The notes: generated by a model not told the origin, from the sequence alone. A stretch of 64,000 nucleotides of DNA from Candidatus Vicinibacter affinis (GCA_016714365.1 JADJNH010000006.1:372001-436000); one strand, 5' to 3'. Positions 1 to 8,653 are shown, counted from the stretch's first letter. Translations and numbers: made by a program.

Positions 1-2
1 CT

Positions 3-2336
3 GACGGTAATGACATATTTCGCCTTTTTGACCATAATATCGCCTACGAAATCCGATTGAACAAGGCAATGGAAGAGGAAATGCTCAGTTCATTTCATTA
101 CTTCGGAGTTGCTGACTTATCGATTGATAACACCCCTGTGGACACTAAATCAGACTTCAGGTATTTGGTGGCAAGGGAACGCGTTGAGAGAATTATTGAA
201 AAAGCAAAATTTTACGGAAGTGATAATGGTATAACGCGAGGTTTAATCTTTTGCTCCAGAAAGAATGAAGCGATAGAGTTAGCGGAATTATTCAATTCAG
301 AAGGGATTAAAGCAATAGCTCTCACAGGTGATAATTCTGAAGAAGAAAGATCCCTTGCAATTGAAAAGTTGGAAACAGACAACCTGAATGAGAAAATTGA
401 TTACATATTCACCGTGGATATTTTTAACGAAGGGATTGATATTCCGAAAATCAATCAGATCATCATGCTTCGTCCAACTGAATCAGCCATAATTTTCATA
501 CAACAATTAGGAAGGGGGCTGAGAAAGGTTGATGGAAAAGGCTATTTGACAGTGATTGATTTCATAGGAAACTATGAAAACAACTATCTCATACCCATCG
601 CTTTGTATGGGGATACTTCATACAACAAGGACTCATTAAGGAAGTTAATCACGGAAGGAAGTAGAATGATTCCTGGAGCTTCCACTATCAATTTTGATGA
701 AATCACCAAGGAAAGAATCTTTCAATCCATTGATTCTGCAAATATGCAGCTGTTTGCTGATTTAAAAAAGGATTACAACATTTTGAAATTCAAGTTGGGA
801 CGAAAACCAATGATGATGGACTTTATAGAACATGGTTCTCGCGATCCGTTTTTATTTGTGGAATACGCTAATTCTTATTACAATTTTATGTACAAGGTCG
901 AAAAACTGGAACCATCATTATCAAAGCAACAAGTAAAATTGCTTGAGCTGTTTTCGAAAGAAATTAACAACTCAAAACGAGTTGAGGAAAGCCTCATTAT
1001 GAAGTTTCTTATTGAGTCAGAAGAACTCACAGTTAAAAAATTAAAGGACTTTGTTCAAGCCAAGTATCAGTATACCATTGCGGATGACACTATAAAATCT
1101 TGTATTACAAATCTCAATTTCGAGTTTATTCGTGAAAAGAAAGACGGCAAGATGCTTTCAGCTAAAGAGATATACAATTTAGATGTTCTCGGAATTGAAC
1201 AAGGAAAATTTGTCCTTTCAAGCGATTTCATTCATCACTTAAATCAAGATGAATTTAAACTTCATCTACTTGACTCAACAGACTTTTCAATCTACGAATT
1301 CGACAGGTTGTTTGATGCAAAAAATTGGCAAAAAGGATTTGTGCTTTACAAAAAGTATTCGCGAAAAGATGTATTCAGAATATTAAATGTGCCAGAAAAC
1401 CCTGTGGCACAAAATGTTGGTGGCTACTTAGTCAGTCCAGATAATTCGCATTGTCCGATTTTTGTGAATTATCACAAAGAAGATCATATTTCAGAGTCAA
1501 CCAAGTATGAGGATCAATTTGTAAATAACAAAGAATTTGATTGGATGTCGAAGTCTAATCGAACATTAAGTAGCAATGATGTTCAATCAATTTTAGGTAA
1601 AAACGGCCCCATTCGACTTCCACTTTTTATTAAGAAAAATAATGACGAGGGAATGAACTTTTATTACATGGGTGAGGTGACTCCTGAATTAGATGGAGTG
1701 CAACAAACCACGATTCCAAACGATCAAGGAAATCAACTTTCTGTGGTAAAAATTCGATTCAACTTGACTAATCCTGTTACACCAACTATTTATAATTATC
1801 TACACGAAAATGTTATAAACAATAAACCCAATTCAGAATCAAAACTAAATTTTATACATCCACAGCAATCCACAGAATTTGAAGAAAAATTGCGAAATCC
1901 AATTCCATTATATGATTTCTATGCTGCTGCGGGCTCGTTTAGCGAAATACAATCTGATAAAAATTATAAACTCATTGAAGGTCCTGAAAACAGTTCCAAC
2001 AGTAATTATTTCGCATGCAAAATTATTGGTGAATCAATGAACAGAGTCATTCCAAACGGTTCTATTTGTTTATTCAAACCCTATACTGGAGGCAGCAGAA
2101 ATGGAAAAATATTATTAATTGAAAACAGAGATTTGCAAGATCCAGATTTTAACTCTGCCTTTACAATCAAGACATACACCAGTGAAAAAATTGTGACGGA
2201 GGATAATTGGGAACATACATCCATCATCTTGCGTCCAAATTCATTTGACAACTCTTATCAAAACATCATCATCACAGAACAAAACGCTTCTGCAATGAGG
2301 GTTGTTGGTGAGTTTATTAAAATTTTGAATAAATGA
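3..2336 (+). CDS. SF2 helicase with DUF3427 and LexA-like (S24) tail, 5' end missing
   Basis: The reading frame is open from the window edge, so the N-terminal part (usually a PLD-type nuclease and the first RecA lobe in this family) lies outside. What remains begins in the second RecA lobe: the family phrase NIAYEIR, then GLIFCSRK, a conserved EGIDIP block and helicase motif VI (QQLGRGLRK). A long DUF3427-like middle follows. The last 130 or so residues look like a LexA/UmuD-type S24 domain: ESMNRVIPNGS carries the Ser-Met nucleophile site and TIKTYTSEK a candidate general-base Lys. Known DUF3427 helicases are predicted DNA-processing or defence proteins; the S24 tail suggests damage-triggered self-cleavage, which is inference. 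The internal TTG at base 57 is not the real start. Confidence 0.85.
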   Translation, partial: DGNDIFRLFDHNIAYEIRLNKAMEEEMLSSFHYFGVADLSIDNTPVDTKSDFRYLVARERVERIIEKAKFYGSDNGITRGLIFCSRKNEAIELAELFNSEGIKAIALTGDNSEEERSLAIEKLETDNLNEKIDYIFTVDIFNEGIDIPKINQIIMLRPTESAIIFIQQLGRGLRKVDGKGYLTVIDFIGNYENNYLIPIALYGDTSYNKDSLRKLITEGSRMIPGASTINFDEITKERIFQSIDSANMQLFADLKKDYNILKFKLGRKPMMMDFIEHGSRDPFLFVEYANSYYNFMYKVEKLEPSLSKQQVKLLELFSKEINNSKRVEESLIMKFLIESEELTVKKLKDFVQAKYQYTIADDTIKSCITNLNFEFIREKKDGKMLSAKEIYNLDVLGIEQGKFVLSSDFIHHLNQDEFKLHLLDSTDFSIYEFDRLFDAKNWQKGFVLYKKYSRKDVFRILNVPENPVAQNVGGYLVSPDNSHCPIFVNYHKEDHISESTKYEDQFVNNKEFDWMSKSNRTLSSNDVQSILGKNGPIRLPLFIKKNNDEGMNFYYMGEVTPELDGVQQTTIPNDQGNQLSVVKIRFNLTNPVTPTIYNYLHENVINNKPNSESKLNFIHPQQSTEFEEKLRNPIPLYDFYAAAGSFSEIQSDKNYKLIEGPENSSNSNYFACKIIGESMNRVIPNGSICLFKPYTGGSRNGKILLIENRDLQDPDFNSAFTIKTYTSEKIVTEDNWEHTSIILRPNSFDNSYQNIIITEQNASAMRVVGEFIKILNK

Positions 2337-2797
2337 AAAAATAATACCAGTTGATAACAAACGTTTACCTCAATGGAGGGGGCAGTGGTTAATTGAACAT
2401 TCTACCTTGCATCGACTTCTGTGGTATATTGACAGTTTTGCTCCCTGAAATCCGCCACTGCGCCAAGCGCTAAAACGTTATTCAAAAAATAAAATTTCAA
2501 AATATGAAAGATAAGTATGAAACTTCACACAATGCTATCATAGATTCTCAGGCTAATTTCTCTGTTATTTGGCTGGAATAAGAAAGCTGAATTGCGAGCA
2601 ATAGATTTGGATTATAGAGGTTCATCAACAAGATCTTGTCTTGTCTCAGAAAAAGTTTACAAACTAGTCATTTAAACCTCCTCACGCCTTATATTAATTC
2701 AAACGTTCTAAATTTAATTTCATTGATTTTTGAAACCATTTACCAAAGTAATTGCTTACAATAACGAAATATTTTATCCAAATAAAATCACCATAAC
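2337..2797. other. 461-bp intergenic region with a fold-back element and possible gene remnant
   Basis: The first part holds the fold-back element listed separately. From about 2503 a 25-codon ORF (MKDKYETSHN...) ends at a stop, and the next frame continues with KAELRAIDLDYRGSSTRS for about 30 codons. Together these could be a frameshifted relic of a small gene. I do not recognise the family, so no gene is called. The 120 bases before the next gene are AT-rich, with no clear promoter. Confidence 0.4.
2351..2483. repeat. Fold-back element resembling an integron attC site
   Basis: Two pairs of inverted arms are nested: outer AACGTTT (2360-2366) with AAACGTT (2473-2479), and inner GCAGTGG (2382-2388) with CCACTGC (2455-2461), around a loop of about 66 bases. 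The outer boundary reads GATAAC on the left and GTTATTC on the right, similar in layout to the R-boxes of attC sites, but only 5 of 7 boundary positions pair. No integrase gene or cassette array is visible, so a dispersed Bacteroidota intergenic repeat is equally possible. Confidence 0.35.
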
Positions 2798-3220
2798 ATG
2801 GATATAAATAAATTAAACCAGGCCTATTTGAATACCAATTACACCCTAAATAAAAATTTAATTTTTAAAGAAGAGCTCATATTAAATATCAATAAAGAAG
2901 CGAATTTTAAAAACGCTCTTCCGGAATTAAAGGAATGGGCTTTTATTACTGCCTGGAATCCTAACTCCACTGAACTTACAAAACAAGAGAATGAACAAAG
3001 AAATGCCTGTCTATTAGATGATATAAAATCCAGTGGATATATTTCACATTTTGGACGTGGAATTTCCGAAGATGGTAAATGGTCCGAGGACTCCTATTTT
3101 ATTGAAAATATCAGTAAAGAAGAAGCATTATTTTATGCATTAAAATATGGACAATGTGCATTTGTTTATGGCAAGGTAAACCAAATGTCAGAATTAATAT
3201 GGACAGCTCATTGCAAATAA
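2798..3220 (+). CDS. DUF3293 domain protein
   Basis: The 140-residue protein matches the DUF3293 pattern along its whole length: an AFITAWNP block at residues 48-55, a following run of conserved Asn/Arg residues (QENEQRN), a GRGISEDGKW segment and a C-terminal KYGQCAFVYG strand. The family is small, soluble and without an established function. There is no signal peptide or membrane segment. It stands alone on this strand, and the metK side is convergent to it. Confidence 0.75.
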   Translation: MDINKLNQAYLNTNYTLNKNLIFKEELILNINKEANFKNALPELKEWAFITAWNPNSTELTKQENEQRNACLLDDIKSSGYISHFGRGISEDGKWSEDSYFIENISKEEALFYALKYGQCAFVYGKVNQMSELIWTAHCK

Positions 3221-3240
3221 AATCTGGAAACTCTTTAAAT

Positions 3241-3726
3241 TTAATGTGCGTCAATCAAAATTAATTCGTCAACCAAATGCCTAATTGTGAAAGATTCCAT
3301 TTCGGAATTCTGCGGATACAACTCATCGATTCTTTTAAATTCCTTTAAGAGATGATGTAATTTTTTGTTACTCTCTACAATTCTGGTCCCATGAGTCAGA
3401 CGCGGTTCATAAGCCCAGCCAATGATAAATTTTTGATCTTCAACACTCCATCCCCGCCATTTATGGCGATTGCTACCTATGAATCCTCCGGCATTAAAAA
3501 TCAGAATCTTAGAATCATCCTGAGTCCTGTAAGATATGAGTATGTCAGAATGATTCCAGGACTCAAATAATCCACCTAAACAAACTTGTCTGACAGGATA
3601 CTGCCATGCTCCGGAATATAATACTTTGTCGACCCGAATGTTAAAATATCGTGGATTGTTTAGTATTAGATTTTGATATTTATACATGAGATGGAAATAT
3701 TTATAAAACAAGCAGACATTATTCAT
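3241..3726 (-). CDS. hypothetical protein
   Basis: A 161-residue soluble protein of unknown family. It is rich in aromatic residues (AWQYPVRQ, HKWRGWSVEDQ, GWAYEP) and ends in a charged helical stretch. The start is uncertain: Met14 is an alternative. It lies 17 bases downstream of metK on the same strand, so it may be co-transcribed with it. I see no catalytic motif and suggest no function. Confidence 0.5.
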   Translation of the reverse strand: MNNVCLFYKYFHLMYKYQNLILNNPRYFNIRVDKVLYSGAWQYPVRQVCLGGLFESWNHSDILISYRTQDDSKILIFNAGGFIGSNRHKWRGWSVEDQKFIIGWAYEPRLTHGTRIVESNKKLHHLLKEFKRIDELYPQNSEMESFTIRHLVDELILIDAH

Positions 3727-3743
3727 TTATTTAAATTTATGGA

Positions 3744-4889
3744 TTAAGAAATGGATTTAAGATTTTCGATAATTGTTGGGTCCAAGTTTTCCCATGGGAA
3801 TTGTGTTCTCCCAAAATGACCATAGGCTGCAGTCTCTTTATATATAGGTCGCCTTAAATCTAATGTGCTGATAATACCATCAGGTCGCAGGTCAAAAATA
3901 TTGGAAATATGATGTGCAATTATTTCATCTGCATGGTGCCCGGTTCCGTGTGTATTCACATATATAGAAGTAGGTTCAGCAAGACCAATTGCATAGGATA
4001 TCTGGACCGTACAGCGTTCAGCGAGTCCTGCAGATACAATATGGTTGGCTACATAACGAGCAGCATAAGCAGCACTGCGGTCCACCTTGCTTGGATCTTT
4101 GCCACTGAATGCCCCTCCTCCATGAGGACAACTCCCGCCATAGGTATCTACGATTATCTTTCTGCCTGTCAGACCGGTATCTCCATGTGGCCCTCCGATC
4201 GTAAAACTCCCTGATGGGTTGATCAATATTTTAGGATGAGCATTGTAAAAATATTGTTGTGCTAAAGGTAAAATGAGTTCATTTTGCAAGATGATTTTAA
4301 TCTCTTCCTGACTGATGTCTTTTGAGTGTTGTGTTGATAATACAACGGTTTCAATTCCGACAGGTACATCTCTTTTGTATTCTACAGTAACCTGACATTT
4401 GGCGTCAGGTCTTAGCCAATTGTGCTTACCACTTCTTCGCATTGCAGCTAATCGCATCATCAACTCATGAGACATTGTAATGGGCAAAGGCATATTCCAT
4501 TTGGTTTCTCTGCACGCATAACCGAACATAAGTCCTTGATCACCTGCTCCACCATCAGAAACACTGTTGTTAATCTCCGGACTTTGTTCGTGCAATAAAT
4601 TGATATACGCCGCCGTGGCATAGTCAAAACCCACTAATGGATCATCGTATCCAATATGTCTGATGACTTCCCGGGCCACCGCCACGACATCTACATGTGC
4701 TGTTGAGCAAATCTCTCCTGCGATCACCAATTGTCCCGTAGTGATAAGACATTCACATGCGACTTTTGCCTGAGGATCTAATTCGAGATAAGCATCAAGA
4801 ACAGCATCTGAAATTTGATCGGCCACTTTATCCGGATGACCTTCGGATACCGATTCACTGGTAAAATAAAAATGATTTAAATTATTCAT
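3744..4889 (-). CDS. metK: S-adenosylmethionine synthase
   Basis: MetK makes S-adenosylmethionine from methionine and ATP, in the cytoplasm. Family signatures are intact: SEGHPDKVAD near the N-terminus with catalytic His18, GGAGDQGLMFGYA, the Gly-rich loop GGSCPHGGGAFSGKDPSKVD and a C-terminal GHFGR. The frame is open 52 codons further upstream (to 5045), but that extension has no MetK similarity and overlaps a structured leader, so I start at the ATG giving MNNLNHFYFTSESV, 381 residues. No Shine-Dalgarno is evident. A 10-bp inverted repeat (CTAAAAATTT/AAATTTTTAG) lies just before the start codon and could hide it. Confidence 0.96.
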   Translation of the reverse strand: MNNLNHFYFTSESVSEGHPDKVADQISDAVLDAYLELDPQAKVACECLITTGQLVIAGEICSTAHVDVVAVAREVIRHIGYDDPLVGFDYATAAYINLLHEQSPEINNSVSDGGAGDQGLMFGYACRETKWNMPLPITMSHELMMRLAAMRRSGKHNWLRPDAKCQVTVEYKRDVPVGIETVVLSTQHSKDISQEEIKIILQNELILPLAQQYFYNAHPKILINPSGSFTIGGPHGDTGLTGRKIIVDTYGGSCPHGGGAFSGKDPSKVDRSAAYAARYVANHIVSAGLAERCTVQISYAIGLAEPTSIYVNTHGTGHHADEIIAHHISNIFDLRPDGIISTLDLRRPIYKETAAYGHFGRTQFPWENLDPTIIENLKSIS

Positions 4890-4898
4890 AGGTCTAAA

Positions 4899-5035
4899 AA
4901 TTTTACAAATTTTTAGCACCAGACAGCAAACGGCAAAAACAGAAGGATTGGAATCCTTTTGACCTGTATTGGTCCGCATCGCCTTGCCACCGTAGTATTC
5001 CGCTCGGTTGGCACCCATTAAAGGGTTCTTGATGC
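4899..5035 (-). promoter_or_regulatory. Structured 5' leader of metK, candidate cis-regulatory RNA
   Basis: Read on the metK strand, four stems can be drawn in order. First is a closing pair GCATC (5035-5031) with GATGC (4980-4976), enclosing a CCC/GGG hairpin and a TGCCAACCG / CGGTGGCA stem. Next comes GACC-loop-GGTC (4974-4961), then AAGGATT/AATCCTT (4958-4943). Last is the AT-rich stem next to the start codon. SAM-sensing leaders before metK are well known, but I cannot fit this to the S-box core or to SAM-II with confidence. The stems are seen; the riboswitch role is inference. Confidence 0.45.
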
Positions 5036-5180
5036 TGTATAACACTATTAAGTCATACGCTACTACAACGATGAAATTTTAAATTAAGTTCCTAATTTGG
5101 TATTTATTTTTAAGCATTTAATTTTTAATATTTTAGAATCATTAAGACGAACAGAGATTTTGTAAAAACATTGTAATACC

Positions 5181-5409
5181 AGGCCGCATTAAAAATGCTG
5201 TAGTCATATGGCATCGCAGTTTAAAACTGCGACGAACAATAAAGTTAATATAAAATTAGGTTAGCAGGCCGCATTGTAAATGCTTGAGTCGTATGGCATC
5301 GCAGTTTAAAACTGAGACGAACAATAAAGTTAATATAAAATTAGGATAGCAGGCCGCATTGGAAATGCTTGAGTCGTATGGCATCGCAGTTACAAACTGC
5401 GACGAACAG
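5181..5409. repeat. 85-bp tandem repeat, 2.7 copies
   Basis: Units begin at 5181, 5266 and 5351, each with AGGCCGCATT; the first two are exactly 85 bp and the third stops after about 59 bp at the GACGAACAG end. Each unit holds two small hairpins: a GCATT/AATGC pair, and a palindrome near GCAGTTTAAAACTGC. Divergence between units is a few percent, concentrated in the hairpin arms. This looks like a REP-type or mini-mobile repeat. An opposite-strand open frame across it is an artefact of the repeat. Confidence 0.85.
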
Positions 5410-5492
5410 GGGGGTATTTTAACACTCTCCGTTAATTGCAATATCCAAAAAATATTTTCTTAAATAATAGTTCCATTTAAGGAAACATGTCA

Positions 5493-5500
5493 TATATTTG
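5493..5500 (+). promoter_or_regulatory. possible -7 element (TATATTTG) before the toxin-antitoxin pair
   Basis: TATATTTG matches the Bacteroidota -7 consensus TAnnTTTG exactly, but no convincing TTG-type -33 element lies 17-23 bases upstream. If real, transcription would begin near 5507, which conflicts with the toxin start used here (TTG at 5498) and would push translation downstream. Confidence 0.3.
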
Positions 5501-5872
5501 CAACCTATACCTGTATTTGATAAACCCATAGTAGTTATTTTAGACGATGAAGCAGCCGTATATATGGAAAATCTTAATGAGAAGACAAGAAATAAATTCT
5601 TCGTATTATTCGATAAGACTGAATCTGGCTATAGAGGTGCATGGTTTGAACCTCTAAAAGAGACAGACGGATTATGGGAATTTAGACTTAGATTTAACAA
5701 GAATTTTCATAGGATATTAGCATTTTGGGATCGCGATGGAGAAGTGGAAACATTAATAGTGGCATCACATGGTTTCTTAAAGAAGACTAATAAAACACCA
5801 AGCTCAGAGATAAAAAAGGCTGAAACTCTTAAGAAAAAATATTTCGAAAATAAAAAGAAACAAAAAATATGA
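5498..5872 (+). CDS. HigB/RelE-type toxin (phage Gp49-like family)
   Basis: A 124-residue protein of the Gp49/HigB2 group of RelE-fold mRNA interferases. The core runs FYMENL-like helix, GAWFEPLKETDGLWEFRLRF, FHRILAFWD and the typical VASHGFLKKTNKTP near residues 90-103, followed by a basic tail. It is expected to cut mRNA on ribosomes when free of antitoxin. The TTG start is uncertain because no in-frame ATG occurs before residue 22 and a possible -7 box overlaps it. The stop codon overlaps the antitoxin ATG (ATGA), the usual toxin-first HigBA arrangement, implying coupled translation and autoregulation. Confidence 0.82.
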   Translation: MQPIPVFDKPIVVILDDEAAVYMENLNEKTRNKFFVLFDKTESGYRGAWFEPLKETDGLWEFRLRFNKNFHRILAFWDRDGEVETLIVASHGFLKKTNKTPSSEIKKAETLKKKYFENKKKQKI

Positions 5873-6195
5873 TTCGTGTATCAGATTTAAAGGACAAAAC
5901 TCTAGGGAAGGTTGGAACTCCAAAAAGAGACAAATATGAAAGAGAGCTTAAATTGGAAATTATTGCTGAACAAATAAAACAATTGCGGGAAGAAAAGAAT
6001 CTGACGCAAGAGCAACTAGGTGAACTAATTGGAGTGCAAAGAGCTCAAGTTTCCAAACTTGAAAACAGTACAACAAATATTACTTTGGGCACCATTATTA
6101 AAGTATTTGATGCATTAGGTGCTCAACTTAGTTTTCAAATACATAAGAAACCAAATGGAAAATTAAAAAGTAAAAAACGACTGCAAGTAACATAG
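5869..6195 (+). CDS. HigA-type Xre-family antitoxin
   Basis: A 108-residue helix-turn-helix protein. The Xre/Cro fold spans about residues 35-90: IKQLREEKNLTQEQLGELIG, then RAQVSKLENSTTNITLGTI for the recognition helix and the following turn. The N-terminal 30 residues, basic and extended, probably contact the toxin. It overlaps the toxin gene by 4 bp and should both neutralise it and repress the pair. The C-terminus is a lysine-rich tail. Confidence 0.85.
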   Translation: MIRVSDLKDKTLGKVGTPKRDKYERELKLEIIAEQIKQLREEKNLTQEQLGELIGVQRAQVSKLENSTTNITLGTIIKVFDALGAQLSFQIHKKPNGKLKSKKRLQVT

Positions 6196-6348
6196 TAATT
6201 GCGTTCATGCCGCAAAGAACAAGAAATTTTTACTTTTACTTTTACTAAATAAACAATTCCTACTTTTTGCTAAAGGACAAGCGGCGGCACTTCGAAAGTA
6301 ATAGAAACGTTGATCCCCATTATAGATAAATAAATAAATCGGAAAATT

Positions 6349-7626
6349 ATGAACGATATTATTTGCCCAAATTGTAAAAAGGCTTTTAAAGTGGATGAGG
6401 CTGGTTTTGCGGATATACTCAAACAAGTGAGAGATCATCAATTCGATGAAGAATTACAAAAGCGATTAACCCTTGCAGAAAGGGATAAAGAAAATGCTGT
6501 CAAGCTGGCAGAAGCCAATCTTAAGAATATTTTACAAGAAGACCTTGCAAAAAAAGATAAGGTAATTTTAGAGCTAAGAGCCCAGAATGAGCGTGAACTT
6601 TCTTTGCAGTTAGCCATGAAAGAAGCCGAAATTGCTGAAATGAGATCAAAAATTCAGCATGCAGAAATTGAGAAAAAACTCACGGTAACGGAAGCTGTCC
6701 AAAAAATTGAAAAAGAAAGAGACGAACTGGTCAATAATCTGAAAAATAAAGAAACGGAAAAACAATTACTAGAAAAATCTTTAATCGAAAAATTTAATGC
6801 TGAACTCAGGACAAAAGAAGACATCATCAAGTTGAAAGATGAAGAAATTGCACTTAGAAAAGACATGAAGCTAAAACTATCTACCAAAATGATAGGCGAA
6901 ACGCTTGAACAACATTGTGAAACTGAATTTAACAAACTTCGTGCAACAGCCTTCCCAAAAGCCTACTTCGAAAAAGACAACGATTCCAGGTCCGGAAGCA
7001 AGGGTGATTTTATCTACCGAGAAACTGATGAGACCGGTAATGAAATCATTTCCATCATGTTCGAAATGAAAAATGAGGGAGATGAAACCACTACTAAAAA
7101 ACGAAATGAAGATTTTCTAAAAGAACTGGACAAAGACCGTATTGAAAAAAAATGTGAGTATGCTGTATTGGTTTCACTATTAGAATCAGAAAGCGAACTC
7201 TATAACTCCGGGATTGTGGATGTTTCTCATAAGTATCCCAAAATGTATGTGGTGCGACCTCAATTTTTTATTCCCATTATCACCCTCCTTCGGAATGCTG
7301 CCATGACCTCACTAAAGTATAAGGCAGAACTTGCTATGGTTAGAAGTCAAAACATTGACATTACAAACTTTGAAGATAAATTAAACAAATTCAGAGAAGG
7401 ATTTTCCAAAAATTTTCTTTCGGCACATAGTCATTTTCAAGAAGCAATTAAAAAAATTGACGCATCAATAGCTGTTATGCAGAAAGTTAAAGAGGAATTG
7501 ACTACAAGCGAAAACCAATTAAGACTGGCTAATGATAAAGCGGAAGAATTAACTATTAAAAAATTAACCCATGGGAATCCAACCATGAAATCAAAGTTTG
7601 ATGAACTAAATAACAAAATTGAGTAA
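6349..7626 (+). CDS. DUF2130 protein with coiled coil and nuclease-like domain
   Basis: The 425-residue protein starts with a one-Cys-pair knuckle (IICPNCKKAF), continues as a long charged coiled coil (about residues 30-185, rich in E/K heptads), then enters DUF2130. That domain has SRSGSKGDFIYRE, IMFEMKNE and KKCEYAVLVSLLE, a pattern compatible with a PD-(D/E)XK nuclease fold. A second helical segment closes the protein. DUF2130 proteins occur in defence-rich regions but have no firmly established role. The neighbours here, two toxin-antitoxin loci, fit that setting. It has its own upstream gap of 150 bp and is probably monocistronic. Confidence 0.8.
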   Translation: MNDIICPNCKKAFKVDEAGFADILKQVRDHQFDEELQKRLTLAERDKENAVKLAEANLKNILQEDLAKKDKVILELRAQNERELSLQLAMKEAEIAEMRSKIQHAEIEKKLTVTEAVQKIEKERDELVNNLKNKETEKQLLEKSLIEKFNAELRTKEDIIKLKDEEIALRKDMKLKLSTKMIGETLEQHCETEFNKLRATAFPKAYFEKDNDSRSGSKGDFIYRETDETGNEIISIMFEMKNEGDETTTKKRNEDFLKELDKDRIEKKCEYAVLVSLLESESELYNSGIVDVSHKYPKMYVVRPQFFIPIITLLRNAAMTSLKYKAELAMVRSQNIDITNFEDKLNKFREGFSKNFLSAHSHFQEAIKKIDASIAVMQKVKEELTTSENQLRLANDKAEELTIKKLTHGNPTMKSKFDELNNKIE

Positions 7627-7800
7627 AATAATGGTCTCTCACCCTGAAATAGCTTGTCCATAAAAATCTTCCAGGAAGAAAATGAAATGATGGATATAAA
7701 TTAACCTTAACATCCTAATCCCCTGGTCCACACCCCTAAGACACGATCATCTTATTGGATCCATATTTTCGATTCCCGCCCTTGGCTTACCCTGCTAATT

Positions 7801-7859
7801 TTTATTTCTCATTACCTTCGTTCCCAGACTAGATCCCTTTTTTGCCAATTTTCGGCTAC
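7801..7859 (+). repeat. dispersed 60-bp repeat, copy 1
   Basis: The copy shares TTTATTT at the start, a run of similar positions in the middle and GCCAATTTTCGG near the end with the sequence at 18131-18190. Both copies sit within 100 bases upstream of a start codon on the same strand. Confidence 0.5.
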
Positions 7860-7893
7860 ACTATTAAATAGCAATGAGAGATGCGAAAATCAC

Positions 7894-7924
7894 TTGAATA
7901 TGAACTAAATATAGCTTAACTTTG
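7894..7924 (+). promoter_or_regulatory. Bacteroidota-type promoter of the second toxin-antitoxin locus
   Basis: TTG at 7894-7896 is separated by 20 bases from TAACTTTG at 7917-7924, a full match to the -7 consensus TAnnTTTG at good spacing. The expected start of transcription is near 7931, about ten bases before the antitoxin ATG. Confidence 0.6.
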
Positions 7925-7941
7925 TAATTAAATAGAAGAAT

Positions 7942-8184
7942 ATGATTCCTATATCAGTAAAAGACAGATTAATCGGAAAAATTACTTCAATTGACGACGA
8001 AATATTTCTTAATGAGTTGGAAGAAATAATCGTAAACTTAAGAAATGAAAATCATGATATTCTAATTCTAAGTAAAGAAATTAAAGCGTCAATTGCCAAG
8101 TCAGAATTGGACATAGAGTGTGGAAGGCTAATTTCTCATGATAAAGCTATGCAACATTTTAAAAAATGGCTAAAAAACAAGTAA
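7942..8184 (+). CDS. probable antitoxin of a ParE/RelE-type pair
   Basis: An 80-residue, helical, acidic protein. Its C-terminal half (IKASIAKSELDIECGRLISHDKAM..., ending in KKWLKNK) has the layout of small Bacteroidota antitoxins, with an ExI..G...H.E/K motif and a basic WL end. The following gene, which overlaps it by 19 bp, is a broken RelE/ParE toxin, which supports the call. A clear promoter lies upstream. With its toxin inactive, the antitoxin may be a relic still expressed. Confidence 0.65.
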   Translation: MIPISVKDRLIGKITSIDDEIFLNELEEIIVNLRNENHDILILSKEIKASIAKSELDIECGRLISHDKAMQHFKKWLKNK

Positions 8185-8467
8185 TCTGGACAGAAACTGC
8201 AGTCGTTGAATTAGAGAACATTCTTCAATATTATATCGATAAAATGGAAGTATAAACTATTCTGCCTGGCTTCTTAATGAACTTGAAAAGAGAATTGAAA
8301 TAATCTCGATTTACTCTAAAATTGGAAGGGAAACAGATTCATCCAAATTGCGAATATCCCCTTTTAATGATTATGGAATAATTTACAAAGAAACTGCTGA
8401 CTCAATATTTATCGAATCAATTTGGGATTTTCGTCAAAATCCCATAAATCGTATAGATAAAAAGTAA
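8166..8467 (+). pseudogene. RelE/ParE-family toxin, frameshifted
   Basis: Frame one gives MAKKQVIWTETAVVELENIL..YYIDK and stops after 29 codons; shifting one base at 8241-8244 restores NGSINYSAWLLNELEKR..., ending in FIESIWDFRQNPINRI. Joined, this is a full-length toxin of about 100 residues with the family's end motif (WD.RQNP). One A is missing from a short A run. Active toxins of this fold block translation or gyrase; this one should be dead unless ribosomes slip at the run. Confidence 0.78.
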
Positions 8468-8653
8468 TCTACACTTCACATAACGTGGCATACACATCAA
8501 CACACCAAAGCTATTTCTCCGATCTTTTTGGGCTTAATAACAATGGCCTACAGGAAATTATTTATATACAATAAATTGGTGGCCATTCTAAAGCATAGCA
8601 GGTTAAACAAATAAGAGATATAATCCTTAATTATAATCTAGAAATTCAAGAAG

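Larger units (their letters stand above)
7627..7941. other. 315-bp intergenic region
   Basis: No coding potential was seen. It contains one copy (7801-7859) of a diverged 60-bp repeat also found at 18131-18190, and at its right end a good promoter for the small gene that follows. Confidence 0.5.

Noticed and set aside
3909..4214. Forward-strand gene inside metK
   Set aside because: An opposite-frame shadow of metK with no recognisable protein.
4899..5035. Standard S-box (SAM-I) riboswitch
   Set aside because: Some words (GGTGCCAACC) recall it, but the GGGA/GGCCC core and the order of stems do not fit; left as an unassigned structured leader.
5181..5409. CRISPR array
   Set aside because: The period is 85 bp with no unique spacers between units; the whole unit is repeated.
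5256..5441. 61-codon gene on the minus strand
   Set aside because: Made wholly of the tandem repeat.
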